Assembly: GCA_030706405.1 (NCBI GenBank)
Contig: JAUZOO010000006.1
Location: 248,001 to 312,000, forward strand
Reading direction: 5' to 3'
From: Bacteroidota bacterium
Lineage (GTDB): Bacteria > Bacteroidota > Bacteroidia > Bacteroidales > JAAUTT01
DNA: 64,000 bases
Both the position numbers and the translations under genes were made by a program. Numbering within the stretch: the first letter of the stretch is position 1; the number at the start of each line of letters is the position of its first letter. Below, piece after piece: positions 27,801 to 36,500 of the stretch. Under the pieces are notes generated by a model. The model searched no databases. It had not been told where the DNA came from and saw only the letters and a program-made list of their open reading frames with translations.

Positions 27801-27911
27801 AATTTCTCTCAAATGGGTAAATTTCAACAGGATGCTGAAGTGGCTAACGGAACAGGATCGGCTTATCCTAATACGGCCAACTTTAATCTCGGAATACAAC
27901 TCGGTTTTTAA
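24837..27911 (+). CDS. SusC-like TonB-dependent outer-membrane receptor (pair 2)
   Basis: A 1024-aa receptor with a signal peptide ending IIFAQ, CarboxypepD_reg-like domain (LKIKGRVFDETKTPMGGASI), the canonical linker EEVVVVGQGRQKRITNTG, plug (FFIRGVNSLNGDNKPLIVVD, then ITMLKDAATTAIYGLKGANG) and a barrel ending NFNLGIQLGF. It is a standard SusC, in contrast to the first one, and distinct in sequence, so the pairs probably take up different oligosaccharides of the same polymer. Follows SusD1 by 21 bp and precedes SusD2 by 11 bp. Confidence 0.94.
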   Translation: MRLKSIILILLCLSLTNIIFAQALKIKGRVFDETKTPMGGASIVEVGNSRNGTSSDEKGNFEITLKGTNKVIAVSFVGYLTKQVNVAGQNASVIIELVPDSKGLEEVVVVGQGRQKRITNTGAVSSIKAEEIKTVATASVQNTLAGRLPGFFSQQRSGQPGSDAADFFIRGVNSLNGDNKPLIVVDDIEYDYSQVQQLNANEIETITMLKDAATTAIYGLKGANGVLVITTTRGRIGKPQINVTTEQGFNKVIRMPTFLDSYTTALLYNEATVNDSYGLSAPKAIQFSADDLQKFKDGSDPYGHPNVNWVKALLNNYSTQSRYNIDVNGGNRIVKYFTSVGYYSQDGILKHFTPTNGEDVNTNYFYRRFNFRSNLDITPIPTLKLRFDLNGRFETVNNPGGVVEAEGLFKEISAYRYMAPYAMPLVNPNGTYGYANHLGGNSSLNPINRLANCGYKRNFNDNFNLVAGADQKLDFITQGLSAKVNISYAGNINDFRNMTRGAGYLPTYAYKSATNSYVNYNGLYKMPVYSTASGNSAFNYTTVVQGLLNYDRTMGSHHVYGLAMINQRSYTDKAVIPNNYRGTTLRVGYDYKKKYMLEFNVARNGNDGFRPDQRYGIFPAVSIGWNLSEEALFKRLFPVFDLFKIRGSYGLVGSDYSYTTVYNEIQYSGGSNYYGSTYNEGSLVNPYITWEKERQTDIGLDINMLNGKIVLTGDYFYKYRYDQMITLNGIPSLIGQGLPKKNMGKTQNQGFDGMITYKDKIGKFNYSIGANISYAVNKIVYVSEAPNYPYQAQTGHPLNLTQGYRCIGFYQPEDFDANGAVKSNIAKPAWSVIQPGDLKYADINNDGVIDEGDKTWLSKPNIPTTTYGVELSANYKGFSLRALLQGSFGYAVQITAEGAGDAFNGNLRPWNLDRWTPATAKTATYPRIGLNSNINNISWQTVSDFWFVNASYIRLKSLELGYQLPGNLLRRTSFIQSARVYVSGYNLLNFSQMGKFQQDAEVANGTGSAYPNTANFNLGIQLGF

Positions 27912-27922
27912 TTTAAAACATA

Positions 27923-29704
27923 ATGACGATGATATATATATTCTCCAAGAGATCAATTGCCTTTTGGACAGTAGCATTGATGATCATTTCTGCTGCCTGT
28001 AAAAAGGACTTCCTAGACCAGAAAACGCTATCGGTAATCAACGAACATGCCGTGTTTTCAGATAGTGCAAAATCTTATGCATTTGTAAATGGGCGATATG
28101 GTAATCTTCATTATTCGTTTGATCCCCGACGATATGGCAACCAGTGTCTGGAAGCGGCCTGCGATGAAGCTGAAGCATCCTTAAATCTTACAACATTCCC
28201 TTACAAAATAGTAACCGGTGCTGCCAATGCAAATAATGCAGAGAGCAGCATCTGGTCCACAACCTATACACAGGTGAGGGCTTGCAATGTTTTTCTTAAG
28301 AACAAGGACAGTATTCCGGTTACTCAAACAACATTAAACCGGTGGGTTGGTGAAATACGTTTTTTGCGTGCCTGGTATCTCTTTACATTGTTTAAACACT
28401 ATGGGGGAATTCCGATTATTGGCGATAAAGTGTTTGGACTGGATGATAATATAAATATACCTCGAAGTACCTATGCTCAAACCGTTGACTATATTGCTGC
28501 AGAATGTGATACAGCTGCCAGTTTGTTGCCAGTTAAGGACCCGCTTACGAGCGCCATATATTATGGAAGAGCTACAAAAGGGGCCGTTCTGGCTCTGAAG
28601 GCTAGGTTGTTATTATATGCCGCCAGTCCATTAGCGAATGATGGAACCCGAACCGATGACCCTAACCATTATGTTTCTTATGCAACAGCAGATAATAACC
28701 GTTGGAAGAAAGCGGCAGATGCTGCGGCAGATGTTATTAATCTTGGGGTATACAGCCTGTATAAAGGAGCAACACCTTATTTTTATAGTACATTTTTGCA
28801 AAATACAGGATGTGCCGAATTCGTATTAGCTTACTGGCCACCAGTTACAACCCAGCAAAATTCTTGGGTTGAAGATCTTTGTAACCCACCTTCCAGAGGT
28901 TGGAGATATAGTATATCAGGTCAGTCAAGTTGCTTTCCTATACAAGAACTTGTGGATGCCTTTCCTATGAATAATGGTCTTCCCATTACTGATCAGGCTT
29001 CAGGGTATAGCGGCATTGGGGATAATATGTATTTAAACCGTGACCCGAGACTTAGTGCTACGGTGCTTTATAATGGAGCTCCACGGTTTTATTCCGGATA
29101 TGGCGATCAGCCGGTTTGGACCTATACCGGAGTTGTTCCGACCGGTACGCCACCTCAAACAAGTGCGTCAAAAGATGGAATATATTCTAGTCTGGCCACC
29201 CTTACAGGGTATTACCGCTATAAAATGTGCAACAATGCAACACCCACCTCTGAACTTTATCGACCAATGGTTTTAATTCGTTATGCCGAAGTGCTGTTGA
29301 ATGCAGCAGAAGCTACCAATGAATATTATGGACCTACAAATGTATATCCGTGGCTAAAACTTATTAGAGACCGGGCCCAGATAAAGCCGGGTACTGATGG
29401 AATGTACGGAATTAAAGCCAATATGTCTAAAGAAGAAATGCGTGCTTTCATTCAGAATGAACGTCGTATAGAATTGGCTTTTGAGGAACAACGTTTCTGG
29501 GATATTCGCCGCTGGAAGATTGCCCCGACAATCGAAAGTTCTGAAACGCATGGTATGGAAATTACCAGAGGGGCCGATGGTAAATTCTCATATCGTACCA
29601 TTGTAGTGCGCAAACCCGTATGGAATGATAAACTTTATTATTATCCAATACCTCAGAGTGAAATTGTGAAGTCTTCTGCTTTAAAGCAAAATCCCGGATA
29701 CTAA
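27923..29704 (+). CDS. SusD/RagB-family glycan-binding lipoprotein (pair 2)
   Basis: A 593-aa lipoprotein. The signal peptide ends IISAAC, with Cys near residue 26, then KKDFLDQKTLS. Two nearby ATGs (27923, 27929) are possible starts. SusD features: FLRAWYLFTLFKHYGGIPII near residue 150, the polar mid-region and the C-terminal signature EQRFWDIRRWKIAPT. Ends ALKQNPGY. The last RagB segment is almost the same as in SusD1, but the body differs, as expected for specificity. Confidence 0.93.
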   Translation: MTMIYIFSKRSIAFWTVALMIISAACKKDFLDQKTLSVINEHAVFSDSAKSYAFVNGRYGNLHYSFDPRRYGNQCLEAACDEAEASLNLTTFPYKIVTGAANANNAESSIWSTTYTQVRACNVFLKNKDSIPVTQTTLNRWVGEIRFLRAWYLFTLFKHYGGIPIIGDKVFGLDDNINIPRSTYAQTVDYIAAECDTAASLLPVKDPLTSAIYYGRATKGAVLALKARLLLYAASPLANDGTRTDDPNHYVSYATADNNRWKKAADAAADVINLGVYSLYKGATPYFYSTFLQNTGCAEFVLAYWPPVTTQQNSWVEDLCNPPSRGWRYSISGQSSCFPIQELVDAFPMNNGLPITDQASGYSGIGDNMYLNRDPRLSATVLYNGAPRFYSGYGDQPVWTYTGVVPTGTPPQTSASKDGIYSSLATLTGYYRYKMCNNATPTSELYRPMVLIRYAEVLLNAAEATNEYYGPTNVYPWLKLIRDRAQIKPGTDGMYGIKANMSKEEMRAFIQNERRIELAFEEQRFWDIRRWKIAPTIESSETHGMEITRGADGKFSYRTIVVRKPVWNDKLYYYPIPQSEIVKSSALKQNPGY

Positions 29705-29744
29705 AAGATTAAAGTTTCTTCGAATATTACTAAATAATAGAGAA

Positions 29745-30263
29745 ATGATGAAAAACATAATAATCATAGCAAGCTTAATTCTTTGTGCTTATGTGGCCAG
29801 TTGCACCAAGGGCGGTGAACAAGATGGATTTGGCAATACTTATATATATACCTCCAATGATACTGCAAGTTATACCCAGGTGGTTCCAGCGCCTGCCGTG
29901 GATACACTTACGGCGGGAAGCGTAACGAGTTGGTATGACGATCAGGCCAAAGTGCTGAACTATACTGTTAAGTGGTATGGCTTATGGAAACTTGTGCCTG
30001 CAACAAAAAATGACACCATTGTCAGTATTAGTATTTATAAAGGCGATGCAGGCAGCAATGGAACCCTGGTGAGGACCCTTAAAGTCAGTATAACAAGTAG
30101 TAAGACGAGCAATGGGAGTATGCCTTTATGCTTAGCCGGAACCACGTATATGACAGAATCGGAAAAGGCCGATTACCTTGCCGGTAAGTGGTACATCCTT
30201 ATAGCTTCTAAAAAAAAACCTGCCGGTATTATCAGGGGACAGATGAATGTAGTAAAGAGATGA
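29745..30263 (+). CDS. CHRD-like surface lipoprotein of the susCD operon
   Basis: A 172-aa lipoprotein with signal peptide ending CAYVASC (Cys about 20) followed by TKGGEQDG. The mature part resembles a CHRD domain, with SISIYKGDAGSNGTLVRTL in the middle and the C-terminal AGIIRGQMNVVKR, where CHRD domains usually end GEIRGQ. CHRD is a beta-sandwich of unknown role, found in chordin and bacterial surface proteins. It comes 40 bp after SusD2, in the slot usually taken by SusE/SusF-type surface glycan-binding proteins, so a glycan-binding accessory role is plausible but unproven. Confidence 0.65.
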   Translation: MMKNIIIIASLILCAYVASCTKGGEQDGFGNTYIYTSNDTASYTQVVPAPAVDTLTAGSVTSWYDDQAKVLNYTVKWYGLWKLVPATKNDTIVSISIYKGDAGSNGTLVRTLKVSITSSKTSNGSMPLCLAGTTYMTESEKADYLAGKWYILIASKKKPAGIIRGQMNVVKR

Positions 30264-30306
30264 TTTAAAGAATAAAGTACTCCGTTTGCCTGATTGTCGT
30301 TAGGCC

Positions 30307-30394
30307 CTATTCAGTGAAGAACGGATATGTATGAAATTTTTATTGTTAGTAAGTAGTTAAACCTTCGTCCTGGCGCGATACCCCGACGGATTTT
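30307..30394 (+). ncRNA. Structured intergenic element, copy A
   Basis: Between the CHRD lipoprotein and the giant gene. It contains CTATTCAGTG (30307-30316), AAATTTTTATTGTTAGT (30334-30350), then a hairpin TTCGTC/GACGGA (30364-30369 and 30385-30390) with loop CTGGCGCGATACCCC, and T-rich sequence after it. Copies B and C keep loop and flank but change the stem with compensation. The ATG at 30331 opens a nine-codon frame (MKFLLLVSS) ending just before the hairpin, as in attenuators, but copy B lacks that ATG. Confidence 0.5.
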
Positions 30395-30527
30395 ACAGAT
30401 TTTTGTTTTTTGAAGAGTTGAATGATAGGTCTTTATAATAAAAATACTAATTCAAATTATCTGCTTATTCATGTATATCAGAGAATTTATTTCGGGCGGA
30501 TAAAACTAACTTATACCTAACTATCAC

Positions 30528-33500
30528 ATGAATTTTATGAAAAAAATAATTGTCGCTTTATTGCTGTTTATTATGGGGATATCCCCGACAATAATAGCAC
30601 AAACTTTTGTGCATCCGGGCGTACCTTTTACCGCATACGACCTGGCCCAATTGAAGGCCAACATTACCAAAGAACCTTGGCTTACAGGGTACAATGCTCT
30701 AAAGAACGATCCAAAATCACAACTCACCTATGGAATGCAGGGCCCCTTTGCCACAGTAACGCGAGCTCCTAATTTAAACAACGCTCAGTGGATTAGTGAT
30801 ATGCAGGCTATTCATAACCTTACGTTTATGTGGGTATTTACAGGCGATGCTGCTTATGCCCAAAAAGCTACGGACATGCTGGATGCCTGGGCTGTTACCA
30901 ATACCACATGGGGAGGTGGAGAAAATAATCTGGATATTGGCGATCAGGTAACTTATCTTGTACCTGCGGCAGATATTTTAAAAAGCATGTTTTCTGGCTG
31001 GACAGCCGCCAATACTACTCACGTAAACAATTATTTTGCAAACGTATTATACCCAACCTCATGGGTTCCGAACCCGCTAAGAGATCATAACAAAGGAGCC
31101 TTACAGCTGAAAATAGCCCTTAGTATAGCAGCCTTTTTAGACGACCCCATCAAATTTAACCAAGCCATTGAAGTGTACCGTATGGATGCCGGAGGTGGGC
31201 TGCGTAACAGCTTACCTAACGGAGAGGTCGCTGATGCAGGTCGCGACGACCACTGGAATGGACAAATTCAGGCTCTGGGGTGGGGGGCTGAGGTTGCCTT
31301 TAAACAGGGGGTAGACATGTTTGCCGAACTGGATAATCGCATGCTTGCTATTGGTGAATTATACAACCATTATAGCATGTACCCGGGCGACTTGACATAT
31401 ATCCCTTTGGGCGGATATTCAACATATTATACCACTTGGGGAATTACGCCGGGTTACAGACATAACGAGTTGCCTCTTAACAATATTATACATACAGCAT
31501 ATTCACTCCGCAAAGGAATTCCAACCCCCTATACCGATGAGATGCTCACAAAAGACAAACCAAGTGCTCTGTCCTTTTTGTATTTAAAGTCCTCCGACCC
31601 CTCCACGGCAACAGCCTTAACGCCGATTGTATATCCGGCAACCCTTGCTCAGCCTGTAAGCTATCTAAGCAACATGGATATAGGCAATACAGGAATCATC
31701 GGAAATGCCAGTTACAATGCTGGGACTTGGACTGCACAAGGAGCCGGAAATTCGGCCGCCAATGCAGCCAATTATACCTTTAAGCCTATTAAGGGTGATG
31801 TTGGAATGGTCGTTAGAGTGATGAATAATTCGATCAGTTCGGCAACTTCGGGGCTTATGATCCGCGAATCACTCTTGCCTACATCGAACTATGTATCCGT
31901 AAATCTGAGCGGAGGAGTTGTGACATCTAGTGCGCAAGGGCAAACTGCACAAACAAATGGCACTCACTACATCTCCAAAGCGCCATGGTGGCTCAAAATT
32001 GAACGCGTAGGAAACAGAGTATTTACCTATCATTCGCAAGACGGGGTAAACTGGAGTAATAACGCCTTGTTTATTATGACACTGCCTACGGATGCCTACA
32101 TTGGCTTTTATACTATTTCCAATAATACCTCCGCTTTAAACACGGCTACTTTTACCAATGTGGCCATTAACAATACGTTTCCTGCAGGTTCGCCTGAAAT
32201 AAATAGTGCTACTTCGGACACGGTGGCTATAGGTGCAGTGTTTAATTATACGATTACAGCCGCAAATTCACCCACAAGCTTCAGTGCTAGTGGATTGCCT
32301 GCCGGTTTAACCCTGGATGCAGCTACCGGTGTTATTTCCGGTACACCGACTGCCCTTGGAACTAATGTGGTAACTTTAGGAGCAACAAACGCTAATGGAA
32401 CAGAAACTGCAACGCTGGTTATAACGGTAATCAACAATGTTGCGCCTGTTGTACCAGCCAGTTTAACGGCAAGTATTGTTAATACAACCAAAATTAAGCT
32501 TTCATGGACAGCATCGGCTAACGCTACCAGTTACACGGTAAAACGTTCTCTAACAGCCGGCGGGCCTTATACCTCAATACAATCCGGTATCACAGCGACC
32601 TCTTTTATTGATCCTAATCCGGTATATGAGGTTAACAATTATTATGTGGTAACCGCACTAACTGGTGAACAGGAAAGCGGGATATCCAATGAAGTTTCCG
32701 GATCGGTACCGCCTGAAATCCCTTCCAATCTTATTGCAAGCAGCAAAAGTGGGCAAGTTGATCTAAGCTGGAACGTAGCACAGGGAGCCCAGACATATCA
32801 GGTCAGCCGGGGAACAACCAGCGGGGGGCCATATACCGCAATCGCAACGGTTTCTACAAACAGTTACTCCGATACTAATGTTACCAATGGAAACCCTTAT
32901 TATTATGTTGTTGCTTCGTTGGGTAGCACCAAACAAAGCGCTAATTCGGCAGAAGTATTTGGGGTGCCGGGTTCGAACTCTGCTACATGGAGCCCGTCGC
33001 CAGCAGACTCTACCTGGAATTTGGCGGCTAACTGGGTTGAAGGCAACGTGCCGGCAACACCTGCAGTTATTACTTTCAACGCCTCGGCCGATACGGTTTT
33101 AAACAATAATATGACTGGCCTGGAGGTCTCAAGGATTCAGTTTAATGCTGGGGCAAATGCCTATAAAATTGCAGGCAATAGTATAGTATTAAGGAACGAC
33201 CTTGTTAATAATTCTTCAAGGGGCGACTCCTTAACTATGCCGTTGGTGTTAAACAGCCAGTTGAATGTAAACGCGAATACAAATTCTGTAATACTTTCGG
33301 GCATTATAAGTGGTACAGGCAGCCTTCTGAAAACCGGCCCTTCTGCACTTTATATGTCAGGAGCCAATACGTACTCCGGCAATACAACTATTAACGGAAC
33401 AGTAGGTTATAAATGGGGGTCTATGGATGGTATCATCGTGTCCGGCGATGGTACCGGTACTGTCGGGGCGCCTACCGCCGGGCCTTTAGGTACAGGTAAA

Positions 33501-36500
33501 ATTATCATGAATGGCGGCTCCATAATCAGCAGTTTTAACGGAGTTGCTACAACCCTTTATAACGATATTGAAGTTACTGCCGGTAAAACCAGTTATATGT
33601 ATGAACGTTCCGGCAATCTTAATATCCGGGGAAGACTTACTGGTGGAGGCACTTTGATAAATGATGGTTCCGATAATTTTTCCGCTTTAAACCTTTATGC
33701 TGATAATAGTTCATTTACAGGGACTTTTGTTTCAAAACTGCGAAGCGGTCAAATGCGTGTATGTTTTGCAGTGCCGGAGGCAGGAAGTGCCAATGCAAAT
33801 TGGCTTTTAGATGCTAATGGTATCGATTGTCATCCCATAAGGTTTACAACCGGAACCCTGAATTTTGGGTCGCTTTCAGGAAGAGGGTATTTTCGCACGG
33901 ATGTCAATGGTACCCCGCTTATTAGTATTGGAGCCTTAAATACCTCCACCAATTTTGGAGGAACTTTTGCTGAAACAGGTACTGCTGTAACCAGCATTGA
34001 GAAAGTCGGCACTGGGACTTTGACGTTTTCGGGAAATAACAATTACAAAGGCAATACAACCATCAAAAATGGCACATTCCTTTTGAGTAATGATGCGGTA
34101 AGTGGCGTTTTTGTCAGTCCTATTGTTGCTAATGCTGGCGCTTTGGGCGGTACTGGCAGAAGTTCTGCAACTGTAACGATAGGAACAGGATCAGGTGCCG
34201 GCGCATCGTTTGTGCCTGGCACAGATGGTACCATAGGCAGATTTACCACAACGGCATTAGTTACGTTAAATAGTGATGCAACTTATAAAGTAGATATCGA
34301 TAGTAATACCGGCGCTTCCGATACAATCGTTGCCAACGGAATCACCCTCAATAGTGCAATTCTTTCAGTTGCTAAATTGGGTACTACTGCTCTTGCTACT
34401 GGTTCAAAATACAGGATTGTTAAAAATACCAGTTCTTCAGCCGTAACAGGAACATTTAAAAATTTGCCTGAATTTGCTATTGTTACCATTGATGGAATTG
34501 ATTTCAGAATAACTTATAGAGGCGGAGATGGTAATGATATTGAGCTTTTGGATGACCGAACTATTACTAAAGTAGTACCCTCTTCTCCTGCTAATCTATT
34601 GGCTACGGGAATATCCAGTACAAGCGTAAATGTTAAATGGCCAAAATCTCCGTCTTCTGAGTATGTGACAAGTTACACACTAAAGAGGTCATCTACAGAT
34701 GGCGGTCCGTACACTGTTGTGGCTGCGAATTTAAATGACACCAGTTATCTGGATAAGAACTTAGCTATCAACACCATTTATTATTACGTCGTTTCGGCAA
34801 CGAACTATCTTGGTGAAGGTGCAAATTCTGTTCAGGACAGTGCCAAAACATTGATTCCGAATATACCGCCAGTGCCAACTGGTATAATCTCAGCGGCTGG
34901 TGATGCAAAAATCAGCCTAAGTTGGGGAGCCGCTCTTGAAGCCGTTAGTTATAATATCAAGCGGTCGTCCGCGAGTGGGGGGCCATATACAACTGTTGCG
35001 TCTAATGTTACCGCAACCTCTTATACCGATAATACTGTTGTTAACGGTACTACTTACTATTATGTAATATCCTCTGTTAACATTGCAGGTGAGTCTGCAA
35101 ATTCTGTTGAGGTTAGCGTAACTCCGGCTACAGGAGGCTATAGTTATTGGCCATTCAACGAAACCAGTGGCGTTACAGCCAATGATGTATGGGGGGCGCG
35201 TAACGCCACGCTGAATGGGACAGGTGCTACCTGGACTACCGGGGTTTCCGGTAATGGGCTCCATCTCGACGGTACAGCCACCGGCTATGCGACCTTACCC
35301 TCAGGCATTGTCAGTACCTTAACTGGCGATTTTACAGTGTCTGCCTGGGTGAAGTTAGATGCCCTGCAAAATAATCAGCGCATCTTCGACTTTGGAACAA
35401 GCAGTACCAATTACATGTTTCTGTCGCAGAATACAGCGACGACGATGCGCTATGCAATTAAAGTAGGAAGCGGTACCGAACAGGGGGTAACCTCCGGTAC
35501 TCTTTCTCTGTCCACAGGTAAATGGGTTCATGTGGCTGTGACGCTTTCCGGGAGTACTCACACGTTGTACGTAAACGGAGCTGTAGTCGCAACCAGTACA
35601 GGTATAACCTTCAGGCCATCAGGGCTGGGAAGCACTACTCTGAATTATTTTGGTAAGTCGCAATTCTCAGCCGACCCCTTGTTGAAAGGTTCGTTGGATG
35701 ATATACGCATCTATAACCGTGCTCTGAGCGCTTCGGAAGTTTCTTCTGTCGTAAGCGCTACAGCCCCGGCATCGACTGTACTGACAGGTAATTCTGTTGC
35801 CAATCAGCCATCGCTCACCTGGACTGCTTCGTCCCAAGCAACAGGATACAATGTCAAGCGAGCAACAGTTGCCGGCGGCCCTTACATCGTTGTCGCATCC
35901 AATATCTCTGCAACTGCGTACACTGATGCTACCGCCACTTTTGGCTCTTATTATTATGTGGTTACTTCAGTTGCGGGAGCGTTCGAGGGTGTACCATCAA
36001 ACGAGGTTTCGGTGGTGTTGTTGCCTGCAATTCCCACCTCGCCCATTGCAACGGGATGGAACAATCGTACAGATATTAGTTGGACGGCCACGAGCGGAGC
36101 AACAAGCTACGATATCAACCGCGCCACTGTGAGCGGAGGCCCATATACTGTAGTTGCAAATGTTTTGTCCGCTGCAACCCTGTTCTATAACGATGCTATG
36201 GCGGCTAATGGAACGACCTATTATTATGTTATCTCTGCAAAAAATGCAGCAGGTTCCGTAAATAGTACTGAAGTTAGTGTTACTCCTGTTAGTGATCCGG
36301 TGGCAAATGTTTGGTCTCATCAGGATATTGGCTCAAATGGAGTTGCGGGTAATGGGGGCTTGGTTGCCGGCACCTATTCTCTTTGGGCTTCTGGTGCCGA
36401 TATTTGGAGTAATGCAGATGCTTTTCAGTTTCTATATCAGCCATTCAATTCGGATGGAGCGATTGTTGCACGTGTGCTGAATATTCAAAACACCAATACG

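Noticed and set aside
32450-36290. Repeated GGPYT..-type coding blocks as a mobile or satellite repeat
   Set aside because: These are diverged FN3 domains within one continuous protein frame.
34043-36320. Long minus-strand frames inside the giant gene
   Set aside because: They arise from the Ala/Thr/Gly/Ser-rich codon content of the plus-strand gene and have no start context or domain.
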